Positions 35,842 to 45,233 are shown, counted from the stretch's first letter. The stretch is 64,000 bases of DNA from Bradyrhizobium sp. BR13661 (GCF_029892425.1 NZ_JARXWB010000036.1:20297-84296); one strand, 5' to 3'. Notes: generated by a model not told the origin, from the sequence alone. Made by a program: numbers and translations.

Positions 35842-38085
35842 TTGCAGAGCAGCGCCGGTGCGCGCGCGTTCCAGAACGCGCGATTGCAGAAGAAATTCAA
35901 GAAGCAGGCGGAGGCGATCATCACCGCCGCGAACACGGCCTATGGCCAGGGCCGGTATGCGGAGGCCGAGGCGCTGTGCCGCCAGATCCTGAATGAGCTG
36001 CCGGAGCATTTCAGCGCCCTGCACCTGCTCGGATTGTGCGCTTTTGCGGCTCAGCAGTTCGAAGCAGCGAAACAGGCCCTCAAGCAAGCCGTGACCGTCG
36101 ACCCGCGCTCGGCACAGGCGTTTTCCGATCTGGGAGCGACGCATTTTGCGCTCGGGCAATATGAGGACGCGCGCACCTGTCTGGAGAAGGCCATCGCGCT
36201 GAAGCCGAACTTCCCGATGGCCCTGGCCAACCTCGGCAATGCCCTGCTGCACCTGAACTGCGTCGAGCAGGCGATTGACGTCTACGATCGCGCGATCAAG
36301 CTGAAGCCCGACCATGTCGATGCGCTGTGCAATCGCGGCCTCGCGGAGCTGGCCGTGCAACGGTTCGAGCGCGCCAGACAGAGTTTTGAGCGTACCCTGT
36401 TGTTCCAGCCGCGACACGTGGAGGCGCAGGTCGGCAAGGGCCTGGTCAATATCGAGCTGAAGAACTACGACGAGGCCAGGAGCGCGCTGGAAACGGCGCT
36501 CGCGCTCAGGCCGGGCTCGGCGAAGATCCTGGCGAACCGCGGGCGTCTCAATCTCGAATTGTCGCGGCTGGACCAGGCGGCGGCGGACTTTGACGCAGCG
36601 CTTGCGCTGTCTCCCAGGCTCGAAGTGGCCCTGCAGGGGAAAGCGCAGGTCTCGCTCGACATGGGCAATACGGCACAGGCCATGTTGGCCTGCACGACCT
36701 TGCTCGAGGAAAATCCGCGCTCCGCGGTCGGGTTGGCGTTGCTGAGCGCCTGTTTCGCGAACCAGGGCGAGATCGCGTCCGCAATCGAACTTCTGGACGC
36801 GTCGGTGGCCATCACGCCGGATGCAGGATTGATCGGGCGAAAGATATTCTTTCTGGACTTTCTCACTGAGGCCGATTTCGCGGTCCAGCAGGCCGCGCGA
36901 AAGCATTGGTGGGACGTGATCGGCACCAGATTGCCGCAAAGGACGCTGGCGCCGCGGTCGCTCGATCCCGACAGGCGGATCGTGATCGGTTATGTCTCCG
37001 CCGAGTTCTGGTATCACTCGGCGGCGTTCGCGCTGCTGCCGATCCTGCGGCATCATGATCGCACCAAGTTCGAAATCGTCTGCTACGCGTGCTCTTCGAC
37101 GCAGGACGAGGTGACCGCCCAATTCAAGCAGCTGGCCGACACCTGGGTCGATGCCTGGCAGATGTCGGACGACCAGCTGGCCGATCGTATTCAGGCCGAC
37201 AAGGTCGATATCCTGATCGACGTATCGGGGCATACCACCGGCAACAGGCTTCCTGTGTTTGCACGCAAGCCGGCCCCCATCCAGGTCACGGCCTTCGGAC
37301 ACGCGTCCGGGACGGGCCTTCAGACCATGGACTACGTGCTTGCGGATCCCGTCTTCATTCCGGAATCGGCGCGGCATCTGCTGGCCGAAAAGGTCTATGA
37401 CCTGCCGTGCCTGAACACGCTGGATCCGATCCTGGATGTGCCGCCGTCAGAGCTTCCGATGCTCCGCAACGGTCACGTGACCTTCGGCGTGTTCAACCGC
37501 ATCAACAAGATCTCGGACGACGCGATCCGCGTGTGGTCGAGACTGATGCGCGAGGTGACGGGATCGCGGATCATCCTGAAACACACGCTGCTCGACGATC
37601 CCCTGGTGCGCGAGCGGCTCCTCGCGCGATTTGTGGCGCACGGGATTGGCGAAGGGAACATCACCTGCCTCGGCATGACCCCGCGCCACGAGCATCTCCG
37701 GGCCTTTGCCGAGGTCGACATTTCGCTCGATCCGTTCCCCCAGAATGGCGGCATCAGCACATGGGAATCGCTCTATGCCGGCGTTCCCGTGATCGCCAGG
37801 TTGGGGAACGCGTCCTCATCGCGCGCCGGCGCCTCGATCGTGGCGGCCGTCGGCCTCGACGACTGGATCGCCGCGGACGACGATGGCTACGTTGCAATTG
37901 CATGCAAGTTTGCGGCCCAGCCGGATCAACTGGCGAAGCTGCGCGCGGGACTGCCGGCTCAGATCGCAGCCTCGCCGGCCGGCAATGTCGAGATATACGC
38001 GGGCAGGGTCGAGGCAGGCTATCGCCAGTTCTGGCGTGATTATTGCGCTTCGGCGTCGCGGTCCAGCGAGGGCGCCGAACCCTAA
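35842..38085 (+). CDS. TPR-containing GT41 (O-GlcNAc-transferase/SPINDLY-like) glycosyltransferase
   Basis: A 747-residue protein starting at TTG 35842. The first ~370 residues form about ten TPR units (for example GRYAEAEALCRQILNELPEH and YEDARTCLEKAIALKPNFPM). The rest is a GT41-type catalytic domain: IVIGYVSAEFWYHSAAF (family catalytic histidine position), ILIDVSGHTTGNRLPVFARK, PAPIQVTAFGHASGTGLQTM, and the nucleotide-sugar-binding FPQNGGISTWESLYAGVPVI. In this family such proteins glycosylate Ser/Thr or Asn of protein acceptors in the cytoplasm. No adhesin or flagellin neighbour identifies the acceptor. GGAGAG precedes the start. Confidence 0.88.
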   Translation: MQSSAGARAFQNARLQKKFKKQAEAIITAANTAYGQGRYAEAEALCRQILNELPEHFSALHLLGLCAFAAQQFEAAKQALKQAVTVDPRSAQAFSDLGATHFALGQYEDARTCLEKAIALKPNFPMALANLGNALLHLNCVEQAIDVYDRAIKLKPDHVDALCNRGLAELAVQRFERARQSFERTLLFQPRHVEAQVGKGLVNIELKNYDEARSALETALALRPGSAKILANRGRLNLELSRLDQAAADFDAALALSPRLEVALQGKAQVSLDMGNTAQAMLACTTLLEENPRSAVGLALLSACFANQGEIASAIELLDASVAITPDAGLIGRKIFFLDFLTEADFAVQQAARKHWWDVIGTRLPQRTLAPRSLDPDRRIVIGYVSAEFWYHSAAFALLPILRHHDRTKFEIVCYACSSTQDEVTAQFKQLADTWVDAWQMSDDQLADRIQADKVDILIDVSGHTTGNRLPVFARKPAPIQVTAFGHASGTGLQTMDYVLADPVFIPESARHLLAEKVYDLPCLNTLDPILDVPPSELPMLRNGHVTFGVFNRINKISDDAIRVWSRLMREVTGSRIILKHTLLDDPLVRERLLARFVAHGIGEGNITCLGMTPRHEHLRAFAEVDISLDPFPQNGGISTWESLYAGVPVIARLGNASSSRAGASIVAAVGLDDWIAADDDGYVAIACKFAAQPDQLAKLRAGLPAQIAASPAGNVEIYAGRVEAGYRQFWRDYCASASRSSEGAEP

Positions 38086-38195
38086 AATTTTACGCAATTC
38101 CGTGATCGGCTAGAAAACATGCCGATGACGACACCCCGGCGCTTCACGCGTCCGAAAGCTGTTTCTGCGCATAAGGCGGCAAAAGGGGGTGTCAC

Positions 38196-38732
38196 ATGCT
38201 CGGTTTCGTGTTCGGACTTAATGCGCGCCTTGGGCGCCTGCATTTCTTCCTGGCCTCGGTCGCGCTGGCGATCGTGATGACGGCGATCTGCTTTGCGATC
38301 GCCCTGGCCGTGTTGCGCACCACGTCGCCGAGCATGGTCCACCCCGAGGATCTCACCCGGAATTGGGCGATCATCGGCGCGATGGTCTTCTTTGGTCTGG
38401 CAACCTTCATGCTGCAATCGATGCGCATCCGCGACATCGGCTGGGATCCGGTCTGCGTGATCCCGGCCTGGATCGCGCTGATGATCGTCGACCACGTGGT
38501 GGCCGGCCGGTTTCCGGCCTGGGCCATCGGTCAGGAGCATCAGGGCACGATGGTCGGCGGGCTGGTCAATGTCGCACTTCTGCTGGCGCTCACCTTCTGG
38601 CCGAGTGCCGAGGGCGAGGGTGTCTACACCAACCCCTTCGAGCCGCCCGCGCGGGCTGTCACCAAGCCGTCGACGTCAGACCAGCGCCTCGCACGGGTAT
38701 CGCAAGGCTCGCCGCGTCCAACCTGGAGTTAA
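38196..38732 (+). CDS. DUF805-family membrane protein
   Basis: A 178-residue inner-membrane protein starting MLGFVFGLNARLGRLHFFLA, with about four hydrophobic segments. The opening 'F..G...R..F' and RIRDIGWDPVCVIPAWIALM fit DUF805, a widespread small membrane family of unknown function. AAAGGGGGTG precedes the ATG. The C-terminal ~45 residues are polar and cytoplasmic-like. Confidence 0.75.
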   Translation: MLGFVFGLNARLGRLHFFLASVALAIVMTAICFAIALAVLRTTSPSMVHPEDLTRNWAIIGAMVFFGLATFMLQSMRIRDIGWDPVCVIPAWIALMIVDHVVAGRFPAWAIGQEHQGTMVGGLVNVALLLALTFWPSAEGEGVYTNPFEPPARAVTKPSTSDQRLARVSQGSPRPTWS

Positions 38733-38756
38733 GCGCCAGGAGTTAATTCGTTGGCG

Positions 38757-39791
38757 CTAGACGAAGGGCAGCTTGATGTTGCTGCGCTTCTCCAGCCATT
38801 CAGGCACCGGCAGGTTCTTGGCGCGCATGAAGTCGGCATTGAACAGCTTTGACTGATAGCGGCTGCCGGAATCGCAGAGAATGGTGACGATGGTCTTGCC
38901 GGGGCCGAGCTGCTGGGCGAGCCGCATCGCGCCGACGATGTTGATGCCGGTTGAGCCGCCGAGACACAGGCCCTCGTGCTGGAGCAGTTCGTAGATCACC
39001 GTCACGGCCTCGGCGTCCGGAATGAGGAAGGCATCATCGACCTTGGCGCTCTCGACGATCGCGGTTTTGCGGCCGAGCCCGATACCTTCCGTAATGGAGT
39101 CGCCGGGCGTCATCTTGACCTCGCCGGTCCTGAAATATTCGTACATGCCGAACCCCTGCGGATCGGCGCAGGCAATCCGGATGTCCTTGCTCTTCTCCTT
39201 GAGGAAACGGCTGGTGCCGGCGAGCGTGCCGCCGCTGCCGACCGAGCAGACGAAGCCGTCGATCTTGCCGCCGGTCTGCGCCCAGATCTCGGGACCGGTG
39301 GAGTCGTAATGCGCCTTGGCATTGTCGAGGTTGTTCCACTGGTCGGCGAACAGCACGCCGTTCGGCTCGGTCTTGCGCAACTCGTCGGCAAGACGGCGGC
39401 CGACATGCTGGTAGTTGTTGGGATTGGAGTAGGGCAGGGCCGGCGATTCCAGCAGCTGGGCGCCGCACAGCTTCAGGAAATCCTTCTTCTCCTGACTCTG
39501 CGTCTCCGGGATCACGATCAGCGTGCGATAGCCACGCGCGCTCGCCACCACCGCCAGCCCAATGCCGGTGTTGCCGGCGGTCGATTCCACCACGAGGCCG
39601 CCTGGCTTCAGCTCGCCGCGCTTCTCGGCCTCCATGATCATCCATTTGCCGGCGCGGTCCTTGACCGACTGGCCGGGATTCATGAACTCGGCCTTGCCGA
39701 GAATGGTGCAGCCGGTCAGTTCGGAGGCGCGCTTGAGTTTGATCAGCGGGGTGTTGCCGATGGCTTCGACAACGTCGTTTTTGATGGTCAT
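38757..39791 (-). CDS. cysK: Cysteine synthase A
   Basis: A 344-residue fold-type II PLP enzyme converting O-acetylserine and sulfide to cysteine. It shows NTPLIKLKRASELTGC, the PLP lysine in NPGQSVKDRAG, the substrate loop VVESTAGNTGIGLAVVASAR, the phosphate-binding GSGGTLAGTSRFLKE, and C-terminal LCDSGSRYQSKLFNADFM. ATG 39791 is preferred over the in-frame TTG at 39800. It belongs to the longer CysK subgroup (about 340 aa) rather than the E. coli length of about 320. The gene follows the cfa operon on the same strand, after a hairpin. Confidence 0.93.
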   Translation of the reverse strand: MTIKNDVVEAIGNTPLIKLKRASELTGCTILGKAEFMNPGQSVKDRAGKWMIMEAEKRGELKPGGLVVESTAGNTGIGLAVVASARGYRTLIVIPETQSQEKKDFLKLCGAQLLESPALPYSNPNNYQHVGRRLADELRKTEPNGVLFADQWNNLDNAKAHYDSTGPEIWAQTGGKIDGFVCSVGSGGTLAGTSRFLKEKSKDIRIACADPQGFGMYEYFRTGEVKMTPGDSITEGIGLGRKTAIVESAKVDDAFLIPDAEAVTVIYELLQHEGLCLGGSTGINIVGAMRLAQQLGPGKTIVTILCDSGSRYQSKLFNADFMRAKNLPVPEWLEKRSNIKLPFV

Positions 39792-39826
39792 GTCAGGCAA
39801 TTACCGGCTGGAGGCGAAAGTCGTCA

Positions 39827-39843
39827 GACCCTAAAGTAGGGTC
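39827..39843 (-). terminator. Hairpin between cfa and cysK
   Basis: GACCCTA-AAG-TAGGGTC forms a 7-bp stem with a 3-nt loop, between the end of the cfa operon and cysK, both on the minus strand. A short, plausible terminator. Confidence 0.5.
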
Positions 39844-39887
39844 GCCAGCCTTACAAGCGACCCCTTCCAACGCGAGGCTGCGAAGTC

Positions 39888-41117
39888 TTATTGCTGCTTT
39901 GCGAAGATGACCTGCCGGACGTCAATGTTGCCGGACAGGAATCCGGCCTCGCAATAGGCGAGATAGTACTCCCAGAGCCGCCGGAACCGGTCGTCGAATC
40001 CGAGCGGAGCAAGAGTAGGCCATGCTGTGCGAAAATTATTTCGCCAGCTGGCAAGCGTCTTGGCATAATCTTGCCCAAAGATCCGCTCGCGGATGACGGG
40101 CATACTGAACCGATCCCCGAGCGACTTCAGCACCGCGGGCGAGGGCAGCATGCCGCCGGGAAAGACGTAGCGCTGGATGAAGTCGACCTCGCGACGGTAG
40201 CCCTGGAACAGCCGGTCCTGGATCGTGATGGCCTGAATCCCGGCAAGGCCACCCGGCAGCAGCCGGTCCCGCAGCTGGGCGAAATAGCGCGGCCAGAATG
40301 CCTCGCCGACCGCCTCGATCATTTCGATCGAAGCGATCCGGTCGTAGCGGTCGCGCTCGTCGCGATAATCCTGCAGTCGGATCTCGACCTGCTCGGCCAG
40401 GCCCGCATCGAAGATGCGCTTTTGCGCGAAATCCCGCTGCTCGGTCGAAATCGTCAGGCCAACGACGCGCGCGCCGTAGGTCTTGGCGGCGAATTCGGCA
40501 AAGCCGCCCCAGCCGCAGCCGATCTCGAGCAGCCTCTGGCCCGGCTTCAGGTCGAGGGCTTCGGCAAGGCGACGGTATTTGTTCGCCTGCGCGGTCGAGA
40601 GGTCCGTGGTCGAGCCCTCGAACAGCGCCGACGAATAGGTCATGCTCGGATCGAGCCAGGCCGAGTAGAACGCATTGCCGATGTCGTAATGGGCGTGGAT
40701 GTTGCGCCGCGCCTGGCGGCGGGTGTTGCGGTTGAACCAGTGCTGCAGCATCTGCACGAACCGCATCAACGGCTTGTCGCGCAGCATGGCCTGGATCAAA
40801 TCGTGGTTGACGCAGAAGAGGTAGAGAAACTGCGTCAGGTCGGGCGTATCCCAATCGCCGGCGAGATAGGCTTCGGCAATGCCGATGTCGCCGCCGTTGA
40901 TCAGGCGCGATGCGACGCCGTAATTGTGCAGGCGCATCGCAGCATTCGGACCCGGCTCGTGACCGCCGAGCCTGATCACGCGACCGTCAGGCAGGGTGAC
41001 ATCGAGCGCGCCGCGTCGGAGCCGCGAGCCGAAGGTAAGCGCAAGACGAACGACACGCGGCAGGTCAGCGAGCGCTGTCTCTGCATTATCGGGCGTGACC
41101 GAGACGACCGTCGACAT
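39888..41117 (-). CDS. cfa: Cyclopropane-fatty-acyl-phospholipid synthase family methyltransferase
   Basis: A 409-residue SAM-dependent methyltransferase acting on unsaturated acyl chains in membrane phospholipids. Visible: the N-terminal lipid-binding region with GGHEPGPNAAMRLHN and AEAYLAGDWDTPDLTQFLYL, then HYDIGNAFYSAWLDPSMTYS, SAM motif LLEIGCGWGGFAEFAAKTYG, and GTIQ-like ITIQDRLFQGYRREVDFIQR with YVFPGGMLPSP. ATG 41117 was chosen because upstream codons lack family similarity; an ATG four codons earlier (41129) is possible. It is third in an operon with FAD oxidoreductase and DUF1365 genes. Confidence 0.88.
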   Translation of the reverse strand: MSTVVSVTPDNAETALADLPRVVRLALTFGSRLRRGALDVTLPDGRVIRLGGHEPGPNAAMRLHNYGVASRLINGGDIGIAEAYLAGDWDTPDLTQFLYLFCVNHDLIQAMLRDKPLMRFVQMLQHWFNRNTRRQARRNIHAHYDIGNAFYSAWLDPSMTYSSALFEGSTTDLSTAQANKYRRLAEALDLKPGQRLLEIGCGWGGFAEFAAKTYGARVVGLTISTEQRDFAQKRIFDAGLAEQVEIRLQDYRDERDRYDRIASIEMIEAVGEAFWPRYFAQLRDRLLPGGLAGIQAITIQDRLFQGYRREVDFIQRYVFPGGMLPSPAVLKSLGDRFSMPVIRERIFGQDYAKTLASWRNNFRTAWPTLAPLGFDDRFRRLWEYYLAYCEAGFLSGNIDVRQVIFAKQQ

Positions 41118-41211
41118 CGGCGGATCCATCACCTGAACTGACACTGTACGGCCGTCAGCCAGACGCGCTTGTCTCGTTTCTTCGCCAAGCCCGAGCGCGC
41201 CCTGCAAACGG

Positions 41212-42048
41212 TCAGCGATTGATAATATAGGCGCGCGATTTGCCGGTCGCCAAGGTGGTTTCAGCATCCGGCTGCGCTGCGACATCGCGCCGTGGCACCA
41301 GCCGCGCCCCCTTCAGCCAGAGCCGCAGCGCCTCCCAATGGATCGCCGCCATGATCTTCAGGCTGACCAGCGGCAGGGCGAAGAACGATCGCAGCAGCGC
41401 GGGCGAGGTCAGGGCGCGGCGGCGGCCGTTGAACGTCGCCGCGAGCAACGGCCCGTCGTGGTCGGTCTCCAGGATGCGCAGCTTGACCGTGTCGGACGGC
41501 GGCAGCACCCGGAAAAGGTAGCGCATCGCCATTGGAATGAAGGGCGAGACGTAGAACAGCTTGTCCTGCTGCTGCCGCAGGCCTGAAATGTTCAGCTCGC
41601 CGGCCCTGACAGGCAGAATGTATGGATGAATCTCGCCAAAGGTGTTGCGCACCTCGTAGATCACCAGCGCCAGCCTGCCATCGGCGCCATGGCAGAAATA
41701 GACCGACAGCGGATTGAAGCCGTAGCCGAGCAGGCGGGGATAGCAGAGCAGCTCGACCCGGCCACGCCTAAGGTCGACGCCGTGAGCGGCAGCGCAGCGC
41801 TCGGCGTAGGTGCGCAGCGACGAGCCGTCGCGCGGGCCATGGTCCTTTTCGTGGAAACTGTAGAGTGCGGCGCGATTGACGCCGAACAGCGCCGACTGCC
41901 TGTTAGCCTCATCCAGCCGGTCGAGATCGATCAGGAGGCTCACGACGCGGTAGCTGAAGCGATGGCCCATCGGCTTGAGCCGCGCATGCATGACATCGCC
42001 GAAATAGAGCGAGGCGGCGTCTGAGGTTGGGAGTGCAGTCGTCACCAT
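41212..42048 (-). CDS. DUF1365-domain protein
   Basis: A 278-residue protein with the DUF1365 pattern: LYFGDVMHARLKPMGHRFSY at the start, LLIDLDRLDEANRQSALFGV, CYPRLLGYGFNPLSVYFCHG and EVRNTFGEIHPYILP. It is a cytoplasmic or peripheral protein of unknown biochemistry, found almost always between an FAD-dependent amine-oxidase-like gene and a Cfa-type methyltransferase gene, as here. Start ATG 42048 lies 4 bp after the upstream stop. Probably acts on modified acyl chains with its neighbours (inference). Confidence 0.87.
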   Translation of the reverse strand: MVTTALPTSDAASLYFGDVMHARLKPMGHRFSYRVVSLLIDLDRLDEANRQSALFGVNRAALYSFHEKDHGPRDGSSLRTYAERCAAAHGVDLRRGRVELLCYPRLLGYGFNPLSVYFCHGADGRLALVIYEVRNTFGEIHPYILPVRAGELNISGLRQQQDKLFYVSPFIPMAMRYLFRVLPPSDTVKLRILETDHDGPLLAATFNGRRRALTSPALLRSFFALPLVSLKIMAAIHWEALRLWLKGARLVPRRDVAAQPDAETTLATGKSRAYIINR

Positions 42049-42052
42049 CGCA

Positions 42053-43366
42053 CTACTCCGCGGCCTCCGCGAGTTCGACAGGTGCCGCGCGCCAGGGCGC
42101 GGTCGCCCCGAGCGCCTCGGCCACGGCAAGGCCCGAGCGCACGCCGTCCTCATGAAAGCCGTAGCCGGTCCAGGCGCCGCAGAACCAGGTGTGCCGCTGC
42201 CCCTGGATCTCGGCCAGCCGCTTCTGCGCGGCAAACGCCGCCGCATTGTACTGCGGATGCTCGCAGAGATATTGGCCGAATGTGAGCTCGGGCGCGGGTT
42301 CGAACGGCGGGTTGAGGCTGACGAACAGCGGCTTGTCTGGATCGATGCCCTGGAGTCGGTTCATCCAATAGGTCACCGCAACGTCGTTCACCGCTTCTCC
42401 ATCGCGCTGCCAGCGCAGGAAATTCCACGACGCCCAGGCGCGGCGCCGCTTCGGCATCAGCCTGACATCGCGATGCAGATAGACCTTGTTCGGCGAATAG
42501 CCGATGGCGCCGAGGATGTCGCGCTCGCGCGCATCAGGGTCGGACAGCATGGCGAGCGCCTGGTCGCTATGCGCCGCGATCACCACATGATCGTAGGTCT
42601 CGTGCCGCCCGTGGCTGTCATGGATCACGACGCCATGTGCGGAGCGTGCGACCGACGTCACGGCGCAGCCGAGCCGGACGCGGTCCCTGAACGCGGCCTG
42701 GAGCCGCGTGACGTAGGTCTGGCTGCCGCCCTTCACCGTGCGCCAGACCGGCCGGTCGTAATGCAGCAGGCGATGATTGTCGAAGAAGGCAACGAAGTTC
42801 TCGGCCGGGAAGTCGAGCATTTCGCCGGCAGGCGCAGACCAGATGGCAGCTCCCATGGGTGCGAGATAGTCGGTCAGCAGGCGTTTTGAGAACTTGCGCT
42901 CGCGGAAATAGGCGCCAAGCGTCAGTCCGGTCAGGCGACCGTTGCGGAGGTCGTCGATGCTTTGCCGGCCAAATGTCGGGATCTCCGTCAGCATCCGCAG
43001 GTAGGACGGGGAGAGCAGGTTGCCGACTTGCGCGAACAATCCGGTCCCGGTCGCCCACCAATCATTGCCGCCGCCACGCCATTCGAAACGACCGCCATCG
43101 GCGGATACGGCAAAGCTCATGCAGCTTGCGACGGTCTCGACGCCGAGATGGGCGAACATCGCCGTCAGGTCGGGATAGTTGAGCTCGTTATAGACGATGA
43201 AGCCAATGTCGACTGCGACTGGCGTGCCCTGATAGTCGATGGTGACCGTGTGGCTGTGCCCGCCAGGGCGCAGTTCGCGGTCATAGACCGTCACAGGGTA
43301 GCGCTGGGAGAGCGTCCAGGCTGCCGTGTTGCCGGCAATGCCCGTTCCGATGACCGCGATGCGCAT
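42053..43366 (-). CDS. FAD-dependent oxidoreductase (amine-oxidase-like)
   Basis: A 437-residue flavoprotein beginning with a Rossmann FAD-binding motif, MRIAVIGTGIAGNTAAWTLS, then YDRELRPGGHSHTVTIDYQG and VDIGFIVYNELNYPDLTAMF. The C-terminal FAD-contact region includes WFCGAWTGYGFHEDGVRSGL. This type partners with DUF1365 and Cfa genes in many bacteria. In Rhodobacter a comparable oxidase acts on methylated fatty acids in furan fatty acid synthesis (from memory, not established for this protein). First gene of the operon. Confidence 0.87.
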   Translation of the reverse strand: MRIAVIGTGIAGNTAAWTLSQRYPVTVYDRELRPGGHSHTVTIDYQGTPVAVDIGFIVYNELNYPDLTAMFAHLGVETVASCMSFAVSADGGRFEWRGGGNDWWATGTGLFAQVGNLLSPSYLRMLTEIPTFGRQSIDDLRNGRLTGLTLGAYFRERKFSKRLLTDYLAPMGAAIWSAPAGEMLDFPAENFVAFFDNHRLLHYDRPVWRTVKGGSQTYVTRLQAAFRDRVRLGCAVTSVARSAHGVVIHDSHGRHETYDHVVIAAHSDQALAMLSDPDARERDILGAIGYSPNKVYLHRDVRLMPKRRRAWASWNFLRWQRDGEAVNDVAVTYWMNRLQGIDPDKPLFVSLNPPFEPAPELTFGQYLCEHPQYNAAAFAAQKRLAEIQGQRHTWFCGAWTGYGFHEDGVRSGLAVAEALGATAPWRAAPVELAEAAE

Positions 43367-43769
43367 GCGTAAGTGTCCCTGCCTCGTGCTGGACAAGCTA
43401 CGGTGCGTTGCGGCGCGGGTTTCAGTGGAGCATGCGCCCCTGCGATGCGTCTTCGGCGCAACTGTGGCTGCAATATCACATGAAATCTTGGTAAGCTTGA
43501 GCTTGTTTCTGAACCTTTCGAGAATCAAAGAAACGACTGCAGCACAGGCACATCTTTCATTCCGATGGCCTTCGAGCGGGCAGCTTCGTCTGTGCGTTTC
43601 GCAGGTGCGGGACTGTCCCGCAGTTCCGCGCCCGGCTAGTATGGATTTCAGGTCCCGCAGAAAGCATCACGCTGTGAACGAGTTACAGAATGGCCTTCAG
43701 CCGTCGGCGCGCGAATCGGCTGTTCCGGCCGCGCGGCGATGGCACGATCTGCCCGGCAAGGGGGTGGGG
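43367..43769. other. Divergent intergenic region between FAD oxidoreductase and efflux operon
   Basis: About 400 bp gene-free, upstream of two divergent operons. Open frames crossing it look non-coding. It contains a perfect 17-bp palindrome (43606-43622) on the efflux side. Confidence 0.4.
43606..43622. promoter_or_regulatory. Perfect palindrome upstream of RND efflux operon
   Basis: TGCGGGAC-T-GTCCCGCA is a perfect inverted repeat of two 8-bp arms about 150 bp upstream of the outer-membrane factor gene. The form fits a TetR/MarR-type operator for a drug-efflux operon, though no regulator gene is adjacent. Confidence 0.45.
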
Positions 43770-45233
43770 GTGACACGGCGGCTTCCGGCCATGCGGCAAT
43801 TCCTTGGTTCTGCGTCACGGACCCTGCGCGCGGTCGCTGTGGTGTGCCTGGCCTCGAGTTCGGGCGCCTGTGTGCTGACCCAGGACCTTCCCGATCCCGC
43901 GCTCGATGTCCCCGCCCAGTACAAATATGCCGGCAAGGCGGACGCGCCGCCGACGCTGGATTGGTGGCGCGGCTTCCGCTCGACGGAGCTGACGCAGCTC
44001 ATGGAAGAGGCCCAGACCGTCAACCTCGACATCGCTGCCGCGGTGGCGCGCATTGTCGAGGCTGATGCACAGGCGCGGCAAGCGGGCGCGGCACTGCTGC
44101 CGAGCCTGTCGGGCAGCGGATCAGAGACCTATTCGCGCACGTCAGGCTCGAGTTCGTCGGGCCTGACCAATGGCGGCCGCGAAATCGTCAACTATTCCTC
44201 GTCGCTCAGCGCCAGCTACCAGCTCGATTTCTGGGGCCAGAACCGCGACGCGCTGCAAACGGCGGAAGAGACCGCCAAGGCCAATCGTTTCGACCGCGAT
44301 ACCGTGGCGCTGACGACGCTCGCAGCCGTCGCTAATGCCTATTTCCAGGTATTGTCCTCGCAGGATCGCCTGCGGACAGCCCAGCGCAATATCGCCAGCG
44401 CCCAGCGCATCCTCGATGCCATCCGCGAGCGCCGCAAGGCGGGCACCGGAACCGATCTCGACGTCGCGCAGCAGGAGAGCGTGCTGGCCAACCAGAAGGC
44501 GCTGGTGCCGCCTCTGCGCCAGACCCTCGACCAGAACACCAATGCGCTTGCGGTGCTGGTGTCGCGCCCGCCGGAGAGCGTGCGCCTTGCGGGCGGCTCG
44601 CTGGACAGGATTGCGATCCCGCGCGTCACGCCCGGCCTGCCGTCGGAGATCCTGACGCAGCGGCCGGACATTCGCCGGCAGGAGGCGCAGCTCGCCTCGG
44701 CGACTGCGAATATCGGCAATGCCCGTGCGCAGTTCTTCCCGACCATTCAGCTCACCGGCAATGGCGGCTATCAGAGCTCGGCGCTGGTCTCGCTGTTTCA
44801 GCCGCATGCGGCGTTCTTCCAGCTGGTCGGCAGCGCGACCCAGCCGATCTTCGACGGCGGCAAGATCCTCGGCAATTTCGAGTATGCCAAGGCGCGGCAG
44901 GACGAGTTGCTGCAGACCTACCGCAAGACCATCATCCAGGCCTTCACCGACGTCGACAATGCGCTGTTCTCGATCAAGCAGACCACGATCAAGCTGCAAT
45001 TGCAGCGCGATGTCGTCAACGCATCGCGGCGCGCCTTCGACCTCGCCGAGCAGCAGCTGCGCGCCGGCACGGCCGATATCGTGACAGTCCTCAACACCCA
45101 GCTGACGCTGTTCCAGGCCGAAGACACCCTGGCGCAGGCACAGCTCGCCCGCCTTCTTGCCATCGTCAGCCTCTATCAGGCGCTCGGCGGCGGCTGGGAG
45201 CCGCGAATGGAGAAACCGGTCAATGCTCTTTAA
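43770..45233 (+). CDS. RND efflux outer-membrane factor (NodT/OprM family)
   Basis: A 487-residue TolC-class protein from GTG 43770, which has AAGGGGG about five bases upstream; ATG 43791 is an alternative. The N-terminus has a signal sequence ending ASSSGAC, a possible lipoprotein cysteine, followed by DPALDVPAQYKYAG and WWRGFRSTELTQLMEEA, typical of NodT proteins. Two outer-membrane efflux repeats follow, each with long helices, for example QLDFWGQNRDALQTAEETAK and TAPIFDGG-like SATQPIFDGGKILGNFEYAK. It forms the outer-membrane duct of the pump encoded downstream. Confidence 0.9.
   Translation: MTRRLPAMRQFLGSASRTLRAVAVVCLASSSGACVLTQDLPDPALDVPAQYKYAGKADAPPTLDWWRGFRSTELTQLMEEAQTVNLDIAAAVARIVEADAQARQAGAALLPSLSGSGSETYSRTSGSSSSGLTNGGREIVNYSSSLSASYQLDFWGQNRDALQTAEETAKANRFDRDTVALTTLAAVANAYFQVLSSQDRLRTAQRNIASAQRILDAIRERRKAGTGTDLDVAQQESVLANQKALVPPLRQTLDQNTNALAVLVSRPPESVRLAGGSLDRIAIPRVTPGLPSEILTQRPDIRRQEAQLASATANIGNARAQFFPTIQLTGNGGYQSSALVSLFQPHAAFFQLVGSATQPIFDGGKILGNFEYAKARQDELLQTYRKTIIQAFTDVDNALFSIKQTTIKLQLQRDVVNASRRAFDLAEQQLRAGTADIVTVLNTQLTLFQAEDTLAQAQLARLLAIVSLYQALGGGWEPRMEKPVNAL

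Noticed and set aside
35065..37377. 770-codon minus-strand open frame
   Set aside because: It lies antisense to aapP and the TPR-GT41 gene, has Arg/Leu/Gly-rich shadow composition and no domain. High GC creates such long antisense frames.
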